NCBI RefSeq assembly: GCF_026104355.1
Contig: NZ_CP110535.1
Span: 3,100,001-3,164,000 of the forward strand
From: Halomonas sp. BDJS001
GTDB lineage: Bacteria > Pseudomonadota > Gammaproteobacteria > Pseudomonadales > Halomonadaceae
Direction of reading: 5' to 3'
Length of the DNA stretch: 64,000 bases
Below are positions 28,129-36,949 of the stretch, piece by piece. Below the pieces are notes generated by a model. That model was not told where the DNA came from, made no database searches, and saw only the letters and a list, made by a program, of their open reading frames with translations. A program made the translations under genes and the position numbers. The stretch's first letter is position 1. Every line of letters starts with the position of its first letter.

Positions 28129-30051
28129 TTACTGGGACTTGCGCACCCGCAGATACCACTCGGATAACAACCGCACCTGTTTTTCGGTGTAGCCGCGATC
28201 GACCATCCGCGCCACAAAGTCTTCGTGCTTCTTCTGATCCGAGCGGGAAGCCTTGGCATTGAACGAAATCACCGGCAGCAGCTCTTCGGTATTGGCGAAC
28301 ATCTTGTGTTCAATAACACCTTTGAGTTTTTCATAGGACTGCCAACTTGGGTTCATGCCATTGTTCTGCGCTCGCGCCCTTAGCACAAAATTGACCACCT
28401 CGTGGCGGAAATCTTTGGGGTTCGAGATGCCCGCGGGTTTTTCGATTTTCTCCAGTTCTTCGTTGAGCGCCTGGCGGTCTAGCAACTCACCGGTTTCGTG
28501 GTCGCGGTACTCCTGATCCTGAATCCAGAAGTCTGCGTAGGTCACATAGCGGTCAAAGATATTCTGGCCATACTCACTGTAGGACTCCAGGTAAGCGGTC
28601 TGGATCTCCTTACCGATAAAGTCCACATAGCGCGGCGCCATATACTCTTTGATAAAGCCCAAGTAGCGCTCAAACACTTCCGAGGGCAACTGCTCACGCT
28701 CCAATGCTTGCTCCAACACATACAACAGGTGTACGGGGTTAGCGGCTACCTCGGTGCTATCAAAGTTGAAGACCTTGGAGAGAATCTTGAATGCAAAGCG
28801 TGTAGAAAGCCCCTGCATGCCCTCATCGACGCCAGCGGCGTCACGGTACTCCTGAATAGACTTGGCGCGTGGGTCGGTGTCTTTCAGATTTTCACCGTCG
28901 TAGACGCGCATTTTCGAGTAGATATTGGAGTTTTCCGGCGCTTTTAGCCGCGATAGCACCGAGAACTGGGCCAGCATGCGCAGCGTGTCCGGTGCGCAGG
29001 GCGCGGCGTTAAGCGAAGAGTCCTCAAGCAGTTTTTGATAGATCTTGATCTCTTCGGTAACCCGCAGACAATAAGGCACCTTAACGATATACACCCGGTC
29101 AAGGAACGCTTCATTGTTGCGGTTGTTGCGAAACGCCTGCCACTCCGATTCGTTGGAGTGGGCCAGAATCACACCATCAAAGGGAATCGCCCCCATACCT
29201 TCGGTGGGGTTGTAGTTACCCTCTTGGGTGGCGGTAAGCAGTGGATGCAGCACCTTGATCGGCGCCTTGAACATCTCCACGAACTCCATCAGCCCCTGGT
29301 TTGCCCGGCATAGACCACCGGAGAAGCTGTAGGCATCCGGGTCGTCCTGGGAGTAGAGCTCTAACTGGCGAATATCGACTTTACCCACCAGCGACGAGAT
29401 ATCCTGGTTGTTTTCATCCCCCGGCTCGGTTTTGGAGATAGCGATCTGGTTAAGCCGTGATGGGTACAAACGCACGACCCGGAACTGGGAAATATCGCCG
29501 CCGTACTCTTTCAGCCGCTTCGCTGCCCAAGGCGACATTACGCTGCGTAAATAGCGCTGTGGAATGCCGTACTCTTTCTCCAGCAGCTCGCCATCCTCTT
29601 CTGGCGAAAAGAGGCCCAGCGGCGACTCATAAACCGGCGACCCTTTAATGGCATAAAAAGGTATCCGTTCCATCAACAGTTTAAGACGTTCAGCAAGTGA
29701 CGATTTACCGCCTCCCACCGGGCCAAGCAGGTAAAGAATCTGCTTGCGCTCTTCCAGCCCCTGGGCCGCATGACGGAAGTAGGAGACGATCTGCTCAATG
29801 GCCTCCTCCATACCGTGAAATTCGGCAAAGGCAGGATAGCGGCGAATCACTTTGTTGGAAAAAATTCGTGATAGACGCGGATCTTTCGCCGTGTCGATCA
29901 CTTCAGGCTCGCCTATAGCTTCCAGCATGCGCTCGGCGGCGCTGGCATAAACCTTCGGATCACGACGACAAAGCGCCAAATACTCCTCAAGGCTCATGTC
30001 CTCTTGCTGAACGCGGGAAAAACGGTCTTGAACGTGATCAAAGATGCTCAT
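28129..30051 (-). CDS. prkA: PrkA/YeaG serine protein kinase
   Basis: A 640-residue protein with an AAA+-like N-terminal domain (Walker A LLGPVGGGKSSLAERL at about 107-122, and GVILAHSNESEWQ) and the PrkA C-terminal domain (about 395-640) resembling cAMP-dependent kinases. E. coli YeaG is a starvation-induced kinase expressed with YeaH. CAGGAGAGTTCC precedes the ATG at 30051. First gene of the operon. Confidence 0.95.
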   Translation of the reverse strand: MSIFDHVQDRFSRVQQEDMSLEEYLALCRRDPKVYASAAERMLEAIGEPEVIDTAKDPRLSRIFSNKVIRRYPAFAEFHGMEEAIEQIVSYFRHAAQGLEERKQILYLLGPVGGGKSSLAERLKLLMERIPFYAIKGSPVYESPLGLFSPEEDGELLEKEYGIPQRYLRSVMSPWAAKRLKEYGGDISQFRVVRLYPSRLNQIAISKTEPGDENNQDISSLVGKVDIRQLELYSQDDPDAYSFSGGLCRANQGLMEFVEMFKAPIKVLHPLLTATQEGNYNPTEGMGAIPFDGVILAHSNESEWQAFRNNRNNEAFLDRVYIVKVPYCLRVTEEIKIYQKLLEDSSLNAAPCAPDTLRMLAQFSVLSRLKAPENSNIYSKMRVYDGENLKDTDPRAKSIQEYRDAAGVDEGMQGLSTRFAFKILSKVFNFDSTEVAANPVHLLYVLEQALEREQLPSEVFERYLGFIKEYMAPRYVDFIGKEIQTAYLESYSEYGQNIFDRYVTYADFWIQDQEYRDHETGELLDRQALNEELEKIEKPAGISNPKDFRHEVVNFVLRARAQNNGMNPSWQSYEKLKGVIEHKMFANTEELLPVISFNAKASRSDQKKHEDFVARMVDRGYTEKQVRLLSEWYLRVRKSQ

Positions 30052-30103
30052 GGAACTCTCCTGTGGCCCATCCCCAGGCAGTCACCGTCAAACCAAGTGT
30101 TTC

Positions 30104-30118
30104 GCAACGGTGTGCCAA
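30104..30118 (-). promoter_or_regulatory. Sigma-54-like element upstream of prkA
   Basis: The minus strand reads TTGGCAC-ACCG-TTGC about 53-67 bases before the prkA start. It contains both sigma-54 cores (GG and GC), but with 9 rather than 10 bases between them. E. coli yeaGH is sigma-54 dependent under nitrogen starvation, so the position is right, but the short spacing makes function doubtful. Confidence 0.3.
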
Positions 30119-30259
30119 ACGAGGTGTCGCTTTTTTAGCGTAGTCAGCATTAGCAAAAAGTGATGACTAAAACCTTCAACGCTGCAGCGATATAGATAAG
30201 AGAATTATTCCGACGAATAGTTGCGTTAGTCCAGGCGTCAACAATAAACGCAACCTACT

Positions 30260-30302
30260 CAACCAGTGACACCGCTGCCATTGGCAGCGGTGTCACTGGT
30301 TG
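30260..30302. repeat. Perfect 21-bp inverted repeat between ltaE and prkA
   Basis: CAACCAGTGACACCGCTGCCA, one central T, and its exact reverse complement: a 43-base palindrome. It lies 42 bases past the ltaE stop and could end that transcript, but neither side has a U-run. Confidence 0.8.
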
Positions 30303-30343
30303 ATGGGTATACAGCCGCGCCCTCAAGAGCGCAATGACAGGCT

Positions 30344-31390
30344 TTAGTGTGCTAGCACCAAGCGTATATCGGCCAACAGGGCATCCAGCAGTTCAACGGT
30401 AGTGTTCCAAGCACACACAAAACGGGCGCCGCCTGCGCCTATAAAGGTATAGAAGGTCCACCCTTTGGCTTTCAACGCTTCAATAGCGGAGGGCGGCAAT
30501 TCAACGAAGACGCTATTGGCTTGGGTAGGGAACATAAGCGATACGCCCGGCAGCGCTTGCAACCCTTCCGATAAATAGCGAGCCATCTCGTTGGCATGCT
30601 GGGCATTGGTTAACCAGGCACCGCTCTCTAGTAGTCCTAACCATGGGGCTGAGACAAAGCGCATTTTGGAGGCCAACTGCCCCGCCTGCTTACAACGGTA
30701 GGAGAAATCTTCGGCCAGCTCCCGGTTGAAAAACAGGATCGCCTCACCAAACGCCAGACCGTTTTTGGTACCCGAAAAACACAATGCATCTACCCCTACC
30801 TGCCAGGTAAGCTCGGCCGGTGACATATTTAGGCTGGCACAGGCGTTGGCAAAGCGGGCGCCGTCCATGTGCAGGCGCAGGTCATGCTTATCGGCAATGG
30901 CGCGAATCGCCATAAGCTCTTCCCGGGAGTAGAGCGTGCCCACTTCGGTGGCTTGAGTGAGCGATACCACTTTGGGTTTGGGGTAGTGAATATCGCTGCG
31001 CTTGGTGACCAGCGCTTCAATGCCTTCTGGGGTTAGTTTGCCGTTGGCGCCGGGCGAGGTAAGCAGCTTAGCGCCGTTTGAGAAGAACTCAGGACCGCCG
31101 CACTCGTCGGTTTCGATATGCGCCAGCTCGTGGCAAATCACGCTGTGGTAGCTACGCCCCATGGCTGAGAGTGCCAGGGAGTTGGCGGCAGTACCGTTGA
31201 AAACAAAGAAGACATCGCAGTCGTAGTCAAACATCTCGCGGAAGCGATCCGCAGCGCGTGCGGTCCAGAGATCGTTGCCGTAAGCCAAATCATCGCAACG
31301 GTTGGCTTCCAACAGGTATTCCATCGCCTCCGGGCAGATACCGGAGGTGTTATCACTGGCTAAAAATCGCGGGCTACACTCCGAGGTCAT
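30344..31390 (-). CDS. ltaE: Low-specificity L-threonine aldolase
   Basis: A 348-residue PLP enzyme that cleaves L-threonine or allo-threonine to glycine and acetaldehyde. Visible features are FASDNTSG at the N-terminus, VCHELAHIETDECGGPEFF-like substrate region (HELAHIETDECG), MDGARFANA near the cofactor aspartate, and the PLP lysine in CFSGTKNGLAFGE. AAGGACTGTCGTC precedes the ATG. It appears monocistronic. Confidence 0.92.
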   Translation of the reverse strand: MTSECSPRFLASDNTSGICPEAMEYLLEANRCDDLAYGNDLWTARAADRFREMFDYDCDVFFVFNGTAANSLALSAMGRSYHSVICHELAHIETDECGGPEFFSNGAKLLTSPGANGKLTPEGIEALVTKRSDIHYPKPKVVSLTQATEVGTLYSREELMAIRAIADKHDLRLHMDGARFANACASLNMSPAELTWQVGVDALCFSGTKNGLAFGEAILFFNRELAEDFSYRCKQAGQLASKMRFVSAPWLGLLESGAWLTNAQHANEMARYLSEGLQALPGVSLMFPTQANSVFVELPPSAIEALKAKGWTFYTFIGAGGARFVCAWNTTVELLDALLADIRLVLAH

Positions 31391-31747
31391 GACGACAGTC
31401 CTTTTATCTGGCGATCGAACAGCGCGAGCTGGGTGCCACTCGCGCCTTTAATATCTAACCATGCTTAATAGTTAGATTAGTCATTTAGTCTATCGCCATT
31501 TATGGGCTAACGTCACCTGCTCAACGTTCCTGCACAGAACTATCTCATGACGCACCGGTGACGAGGACAGGTTTCCGCGAGGGCGCTGTAAATCCATCCA
31601 TGGACGCTACTTTCACCATCTGACCGCCATGGATGGCGGAAATGCCGGCATTGTCGGGAACATTATTCCGGCCATGGCGAAAGACCCTCGCTTCAACCTG
31701 CCCTCACACCTAGTGAATGGGCGTTTATAAAATTTACTCTAACCAGC
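31391..31747. other. 357-base intergenic region, ltaE to fadH
   Basis: No coding sequence is supported. It contains an inverted repeat ATCTAAC...GTTAGAT (about 31450-31476) upstream of ltaE, a candidate operator, and a palindrome-dense element (31563-31707) described separately. It ends directly before the fadH stop codon. Confidence 0.6.
31563..31707. repeat. REP/MITE-like extragenic palindromic element
   Basis: About 145 bases with imperfect terminal inverted repeats (GAGGACAGGTTTCCGCGAGGG at 31563 and CCCTCGCTTCAACCTGCCCTC ending 31705). Inside it are an exact inverted pair CCATCCATGG (31594-31603) and CCATGGATGG (31627-31636), CCGCCAT-GG-ATGGCGG, and a TGCCGGCA palindrome. It has no ORF. 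The organisation is that of dispersed REP/BIME elements, and Halomonas genomes carry similar ones as I recall. Confidence 0.6.
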
Positions 31748-33769
31748 CTACAGGCCAGCGGCCAAACGAGTGCCCTGCTCAATGGCGCGCTTGGCATCCA
31801 GCTCGCTGGCTTCATCCGCGCCGCCAATAATATGTACCGCCGCACGCGAACGCTCCAGCGGCGCCAGCAGATCTCGCACCGACTCCTGCCCGGCGCACAC
31901 GACAATGCTGTCAACGTCTAGCACTTGATCGACACCGTCGCGGCGAATGTGCAACCCCTCATCGTCGATTTTGAGGTATTCGCAGCCGGTAAGGGTTTTT
32001 ACCCCCCGCTGCTTAAGCGATGCGCGGTGTACCCAACCGGTGGTTTTGCCCAGGTACTTGCCGGGCTTTGAAGTTTTACGCTGGAGCATGACAATGTCAC
32101 GGGGAACCGCAGGCGGCGCGGGTGCTTTTAGGCCGCCCCGTTCGCCCACCGCCAAATCCACGCCCCACTCGTCACACCACTCGACAATGTCCAGTGCCGG
32201 GTGGCCTTGGTGCGCCAGCAATTCAGACACATCAAAGCCAATGCCCCCCGCACCGATCACAGCCACTTTACGGCCAACGCGCTCAGGGGATTCGATCGCC
32301 TCGGCGTAACTCAGCACCTTGTCGTGGTCGTGACCTGGAAGATTGAGTTCCCGGGGCTGAACGCCGGTGGCCATCACCACCTCATCGAAATCGGCGAGGG
32401 TTTCTGCGCTTGCCGTAGTGTTTAGACGTACTTCTACCGCATATTTCTCCAGCATTACCCGGTAGTAGCGCAGGGTTTCATTAAACTCCTCTTTACCGGG
32501 AATCTTACGCGCATAGTTAAACTGCCCGCCCAGCTCGCTGCGCTGCTCAAACAGCACCACACTATGGCCGCGGCTTGCGGCTGTCACAGCCGTTGCCAGC
32601 CCCGCCGGGCCACCGCCCACTACGGCTACCCGTTTGGGCGTTTGTGTCGGCTCAATAGTCAGTTCGGTTTCATGGCAAGCGCGAGGGTTAACTAGGCAAG
32701 ACGTCAGCTTGCCAGCAAAGGTGTGATCCAGGCAGGCCTGATTACAGGCGATGCAGGTATTGATCTCTTCCGCCAGGCCCTGTTCAGCTTTGCGCACCCA
32801 GGCGGGGTCAGCCAGGAAAGGTCGCGCCATGGAGACCATATCCGCGTGGCCTGCTGCCAGTACGCGCTCGGCCACCTCAGGCATATTGATACGGTTGGTG
32901 GTGATAAGCGGGATGGAGAGTGCCTCCTTAATGCGGTGGGTTACTTCGGTAAAGGCGGCGCGGGGCACGCTGGTGACAATGGTGGGCACCCGCGCTTCGT
33001 GCCAGCCAATGCCAGTATTGATCACATTCGCCCCGGCAGCTTCGACCGCCTGCCCCAACGTAACGACCTCTTCCCAGGTGCTGCCCTCTTCCACCAAATC
33101 GATCATCGAGAGACGGAAGATAATCACAAAGCGCTCCCCCACCGCCGCGCGAACCCGACGCACAATCTCGACCGCAAAGCGCATGCGGTTCTCAAACGCC
33201 CCGCCCCACTCATCGTCACGCTGGTTGGTGCGTTGGCAAATAAACTGATTGATCAGGTAGCCTTCTGACCCCATGATTTCAACACCATCGTAACCCGCCT
33301 GTTGAGCAAGCTTGGCACAGCGAACATAGTCGGCAATTTGTTGCTCAACCTCTTCGCTAGCGAGTGCTTTAGGCATAAAGGGGTTAATCGGCGCCTGAAT
33401 AGCCGAAGGTGCTACCAAATCCGGCGAGTAGGCGTAACGTCCAGCATGGAGAATCTGCATACACAGGTGGCCGCCCTCAGCATGCACGGCATCAACCACC
33501 CCTCGGTGTTCCGGCAACTGCGTTTCATCAATAAGCGCGTTGGCACCCTGGAACACCGCGCCCTCTGGATTAGGCGCGATACCGCCGGTGACAATCAGGC
33601 CAACGCCCTCCCTCGCCCGCTCGGCATAAAAGGCCGCTAAGCGCTCAAAGCCATTGGGCGCCTCTTCCAGATTGGTGTGCATTGAGCCCATCAACACGCG
33701 ATTGGGCAGGGTTAAATGGCCTACGGTCAGTGGGCGAAACAGGTTTGGGTACGCGGGCGTTTGGCTCAT
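31748..33769 (-). CDS. fadH: NADPH-dependent 2,4-dienoyl-CoA reductase
   Basis: A 673-residue FMN/FAD/4Fe-4S enzyme that reduces 2,4-dienoyl-CoA in oxidation of unsaturated fatty acids. The N-terminal old-yellow-enzyme barrel (LFRPLTVGHLTLPNR, GSEGYLINQF) is followed by the Fe-S binding cysteines CIACNQACLDH...SCLVNPRAC and the pyridine nucleotide-disulfide domain (VAVVGGGPAGLATAV; VIGAGGIGFDVSE). The ATG at 33769 has AAGGAGACTGTG. The upstream in-frame start lacks one. Transcribed alone. Confidence 0.93.
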   Translation of the reverse strand: MSQTPAYPNLFRPLTVGHLTLPNRVLMGSMHTNLEEAPNGFERLAAFYAERAREGVGLIVTGGIAPNPEGAVFQGANALIDETQLPEHRGVVDAVHAEGGHLCMQILHAGRYAYSPDLVAPSAIQAPINPFMPKALASEEVEQQIADYVRCAKLAQQAGYDGVEIMGSEGYLINQFICQRTNQRDDEWGGAFENRMRFAVEIVRRVRAAVGERFVIIFRLSMIDLVEEGSTWEEVVTLGQAVEAAGANVINTGIGWHEARVPTIVTSVPRAAFTEVTHRIKEALSIPLITTNRINMPEVAERVLAAGHADMVSMARPFLADPAWVRKAEQGLAEEINTCIACNQACLDHTFAGKLTSCLVNPRACHETELTIEPTQTPKRVAVVGGGPAGLATAVTAASRGHSVVLFEQRSELGGQFNYARKIPGKEEFNETLRYYRVMLEKYAVEVRLNTTASAETLADFDEVVMATGVQPRELNLPGHDHDKVLSYAEAIESPERVGRKVAVIGAGGIGFDVSELLAHQGHPALDIVEWCDEWGVDLAVGERGGLKAPAPPAVPRDIVMLQRKTSKPGKYLGKTTGWVHRASLKQRGVKTLTGCEYLKIDDEGLHIRRDGVDQVLDVDSIVVCAGQESVRDLLAPLERSRAAVHIIGGADEASELDAKRAIEQGTRLAAGL

Positions 33770-33850
33770 CACAGTCTCCTTAATTTTATTAGAAGCATTA
33801 TAAAACAAATTCAAACAAGCGTATGACATCCTTAACGCCACGTATAGCCC

Positions 33851-33906
33851 CTAGATACGGGTCTCTCGATACCGGGTCTCTCGATGTTTGGTTTCTAGAT
33901 ACTGGG
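33851..33906. repeat. Degenerate 15-bp tandem repeat, about four units
   Basis: Units CTAGATACGGGTCT, CTCGATACCGGGTCT, CTCGATGTTTGGTTT, CTAGATACTGGGG lie between fadH and the EamA gene. No function is evident. Confidence 0.6.
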
Positions 33907-33972
33907 GCCAACCGCTTGCCCAGCGTGCAAATCCGCGGCACATTACCCGGCTAACGATAAGGAACCGTTGCT

Positions 33973-34887
33973 ATGCCCTTGATGTATTTTTTGCCGCCGC
34001 TCGCCACCGTGCTTATCTGGTCGGGCAATATGACCATTAATCAGCTTAGCGTAGGCGCCATCGCGCCAAGCAGTATCGCTTTTTTACGCTGGCTGCTTGC
34101 TCTGGCGGTGATGACCCCCTTTGTGCTCCCCGCAACGTTACGTCACCGTGACGAAATCCGCCGCCAGTGGCCTAAGCTAGCGCTGCTTGGACTACTCGGC
34201 ATGGGTCTATGGCAAGGGCTGGCCTATGTGGCGGCCGAAACGACGACCGCTACGAACATGGGGATTCTCGCCGCCATGGTGCCGTTGTTAACGGTGCTGC
34301 TGAGCGCGCTGATTCTGCGCGAGCCCCCCTCATTAGGTGGCGTTTTAGGCGGCGTACTGGCCTTCGTGGGGGTTACCGTGCTCCTGGGCCGCGGCAATCC
34401 CCTCTCACTGCTACAGCTCCAGGTAGCCCTGGGAGATGCGCTGATGGTGGTAGCCGCCACTTGCTACGCGCTATATGGCGTGATGCTCAAGCGCTGGTCG
34501 ATGAATTTACCGCCCTGGGTGATGCTGTACGCTCAGGTCTGTTTTGCGGTGCTGTTCTTGCTACCGCCCTATTTGATGGGGCCAATGACGCCTATTGATA
34601 GCCAAAACATCGGACTCATCGTTTATGCGGGCATCCCCGCCTCTGTTATCACCACCTTTCTATGGATGCGCGCAGTACGTCAAATTGGTGCCAACCAGTC
34701 GAGTATTTTCATCAACTTGATGCCGCTATTCAGTGCGTTGATTGCGATGGCGTTCTTGGGTGAACAAGTGGCGGGGTTCCACTTTACCGGTGGGCTGCTG
34801 ATTCTGGCCGGGGTGATCATGGCGCAAACGCTGACACGCCCGTTAACACGCGGTTTAACCTCGGATAAGCCGAGCAGCGCCCGATAA
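33973..34887 (+). CDS. EamA-family (DMT) transporter
   Basis: A 304-residue, ten-helix drug/metabolite transporter with the two EamA repeats (residues about 5-140 and 150-285). It begins PPLATVLIWSGNMTINQLSV, and the second repeat has VVAATCYALYGVMLKRW and SLFSALIAMAFLGE-type ending. Members export amino acids or metabolites; substrate unknown. AAGGAACCGTTGCT precedes the ATG. Confidence 0.9.
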   Translation: MPLMYFLPPLATVLIWSGNMTINQLSVGAIAPSSIAFLRWLLALAVMTPFVLPATLRHRDEIRRQWPKLALLGLLGMGLWQGLAYVAAETTTATNMGILAAMVPLLTVLLSALILREPPSLGGVLGGVLAFVGVTVLLGRGNPLSLLQLQVALGDALMVVAATCYALYGVMLKRWSMNLPPWVMLYAQVCFAVLFLLPPYLMGPMTPIDSQNIGLIVYAGIPASVITTFLWMRAVRQIGANQSSIFINLMPLFSALIAMAFLGEQVAGFHFTGGLLILAGVIMAQTLTRPLTRGLTSDKPSSAR

Positions 34888-34929
34888 TGCTAGAATGGCC
34901 GTCGATTTCTAACGCTGGAAAGCCCTGAT

Positions 34930-36498
34930 ATGTCCCTGGAAGAACTGCATCTGAATCTGCGCAACCTAATGAGCGATGACTACGATCAGCTCAAGGCATT
35001 GATGGACGCCGTCTATCACGATATCGGCGGGTCATGGCCGAAGCACACCATCGACAAATTAATTCAGGAATTCCCCGACGGCCAAATCGCCATTGAAGAC
35101 GACGGCCTTCTGGTGGGCGTAGCGCTCACCGTACAGGTGGATTACGACGAATTCTCCAACCCGCATAAGTACGATGACCTGATCGGCCACCGCGAGATCA
35201 TCCTCAACGATGAGGATGGCGACGCGATGTACGGGCTGGATGTACTGATTCACCCGGACTACCGGGGCTACCGCCTGGGCCGCCGCCTTTATGAAGCGCG
35301 TAAAGAGCTGTGCCGCTCCATGAACCTGCGGGCGATCCTGGCCGGTGGGCGGATCCCTGAGTATCACCAGCATGCCGATGAGCTCACCCCCGCTCAATAC
35401 ATCGATAAAGTCTCCCGCAAAGAGATCTACGATCCGATCCTCTCTTTTCAGCAGGCCAACGACTTCCAGGTAAAGCGCCTACTGCGCAAATACCTGCCGG
35501 AAGATGAGCAGTCGCGGGGTTACGCCACTCTGTTGGAGTGGAACAATATTCTGTTTGAACCCGCGGCCAGCGTGCTCGACAACAAGCCGACCCAGGTGCG
35601 GGTGGGCGCGGTGCAGTGGCAGATGCGTGAGTTTTCCTCGGTGGAAGCCGCGCTTCAGCAGATCGAATACTTTGTCGATGCGCTCTCCGACTACCAGAGT
35701 GACTTTGCCGTTTTCCCAGAGCTGTTTAACGCGCCATTGATGGGCCTACAGGATCGCGCCGCCCAGCAGGATCAAATGGGCGCGATTCGCTTTTTGGCCG
35801 GTTTTACCGAGCGCTTTAAAACTGAACTGTCGCGTATGGCGGTCTCTTACAACATTAATATTGTTGGCGGTTCGATGATTGAAGTAGGTGACGATGATCG
35901 CCTCTACAACATCGCCTACCTGTTCCACCGCGACGGCACCGTTGAGCGCCAGGCCAAGCTGCACATTACCCCTCAAGAGCGCCGCGACTGGGTGATCGAG
36001 GGCGGCGATGAGCTACAGGTGTTTGATACTGACGCAGGCCGCGTAGGCATCCTGATCTGCTACGACGTGGAGTTCCCGGAACTTGGCCGCCTGCTGGCCG
36101 ACCAGGATATGGACATTCTGTTTGTGCCCTTCTGGACCGACACCAAAAACGGTTACCTGCGGGTGCGCCATTGTGCTCAGGCGCGGGCAATTGAAAACGA
36201 ATGCTACGTAGTACTCTGCGGCAGCGTCGGCAACCTGCCTTCGATTGAAAACCTGGATATCCAGTACGCCCAATCAGCGGTGTTCTCGCCCTCTGACTTC
36301 GCGTTTCCCCACGATGCCGTACTAGCGGAAACCACGCCCAATACCGAGATGATCTTCTTCTCGGATCTGGATCTCACCCGCCTAACGGTAGTACGTGCCG
36401 AAGGGTCGGTGACCAACCTTAAAGACCGCCGCAAAGACCTGTTTGATCTACGCTGGCGCGACTGGTCGTGGAAGTCGGGGGCTAATTTGGAGGATTGA
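34930..36498 (+). CDS. GNAT acetyltransferase/carbon-nitrogen hydrolase fusion
   Basis: A 522-residue two-domain protein. Residues 1-215 are a GNAT domain (GLDVLIHPDYRGYRLGRRLYEAR carries the acetyl-CoA loop). Residues about 222-500 are a nitrilase-superfamily amidohydrolase with the catalytic triad Glu264 (FPELF), Lys343 (AKLHITP) and Cys377 (LICYDVEFPE). Members hydrolyse amides such as N-carbamoyl or omega-amides. Whether the two domains act on the same molecule is not known. The fusion is a recurrent architecture in gammaproteobacteria. Stands alone, with a bidirectional terminator after it. Confidence 0.92.
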   Translation: MSLEELHLNLRNLMSDDYDQLKALMDAVYHDIGGSWPKHTIDKLIQEFPDGQIAIEDDGLLVGVALTVQVDYDEFSNPHKYDDLIGHREIILNDEDGDAMYGLDVLIHPDYRGYRLGRRLYEARKELCRSMNLRAILAGGRIPEYHQHADELTPAQYIDKVSRKEIYDPILSFQQANDFQVKRLLRKYLPEDEQSRGYATLLEWNNILFEPAASVLDNKPTQVRVGAVQWQMREFSSVEAALQQIEYFVDALSDYQSDFAVFPELFNAPLMGLQDRAAQQDQMGAIRFLAGFTERFKTELSRMAVSYNINIVGGSMIEVGDDDRLYNIAYLFHRDGTVERQAKLHITPQERRDWVIEGGDELQVFDTDAGRVGILICYDVEFPELGRLLADQDMDILFVPFWTDTKNGYLRVRHCAQARAIENECYVVLCGSVGNLPSIENLDIQYAQSAVFSPSDFAFPHDAVLAETTPNTEMIFFSDLDLTRLTVVRAEGSVTNLKDRRKDLFDLRWRDWSWKSGANLED

Positions 36499-36540
36499 AT
36501 CGTGAATCGCGAGAAGGCTCACCAACGCAATTCATAAATA

Positions 36541-36573
36541 CAACAACGCCGCCCAAATTGGGCGGCGTTGTTG
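36541..36573. terminator. Bidirectional terminator
   Basis: CAACAACGCCGCCC-AAATT-GGGCGGCGTTGTTG followed by TTTC; a 14-bp stem between convergent genes (GNAT/nitrilase on plus, Atl on minus). Confidence 0.85.
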
Positions 36574-36596
36574 TTTCTAAAAGTGTTTTATATAGC

Positions 36597-36896
36597 TTAA
36601 TCAGGCCAAACGAGGTGCGCTGGCACGCGGCCTTTGGCATCAAACAACACCCCTTCATCGCGTAGCTTACGATGCTGACGTTCAGCGCCACCGTGATCGG
36701 CAAGTTTCAAAGACGATGCGATCACGCGATGCCAAGGCAACTGGTGGCCATCCGGCAGATGCCGCATCGCTGAACCCACCATGCGCGGCGTAGCGCCTTC
36801 GGTCATGGCGGCTATGCGGCCATAGGTGGTGACACGCCCCGGTGGAATTTGATCGACAATGGTGTAGATTTGTTCGAGCAGTTCCGGCCGGGCCAT
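36597..36896 (-). CDS. Alkyltransferase-like protein (Atl/MGMT family)
   Basis: A 99-residue protein homologous to O6-alkylguanine-DNA alkyltransferase C-terminal domains. PPGRVTTYGRIA matches the DNA-binding helix, and the acceptor cysteine of PCHRV is replaced by tryptophan (PWHRV, about residue 55). It therefore binds but does not repair O6-alkylguanine, and directs lesions to nucleotide excision repair, as in E. coli and Schizosaccharomyces Atl proteins. Confidence 0.92.
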   Translation of the reverse strand: MARPELLEQIYTIVDQIPPGRVTTYGRIAAMTEGATPRMVGSAMRHLPDGHQLPWHRVIASSLKLADHGGAERQHRKLRDEGVLFDAKGRVPAHLVWPD

Positions 36897-36949
36897 GTGA
36901 TTATCCTTCTATGCTTTAAGATATGCCTTGAGAGCGCTTCTAAACGTGC

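Noticed and set aside
36597..36896. Active O6-methylguanine methyltransferase
   Set aside because: The acceptor cysteine is replaced by tryptophan (PWHRV), so it is an alkyltransferase-like protein without repair activity.
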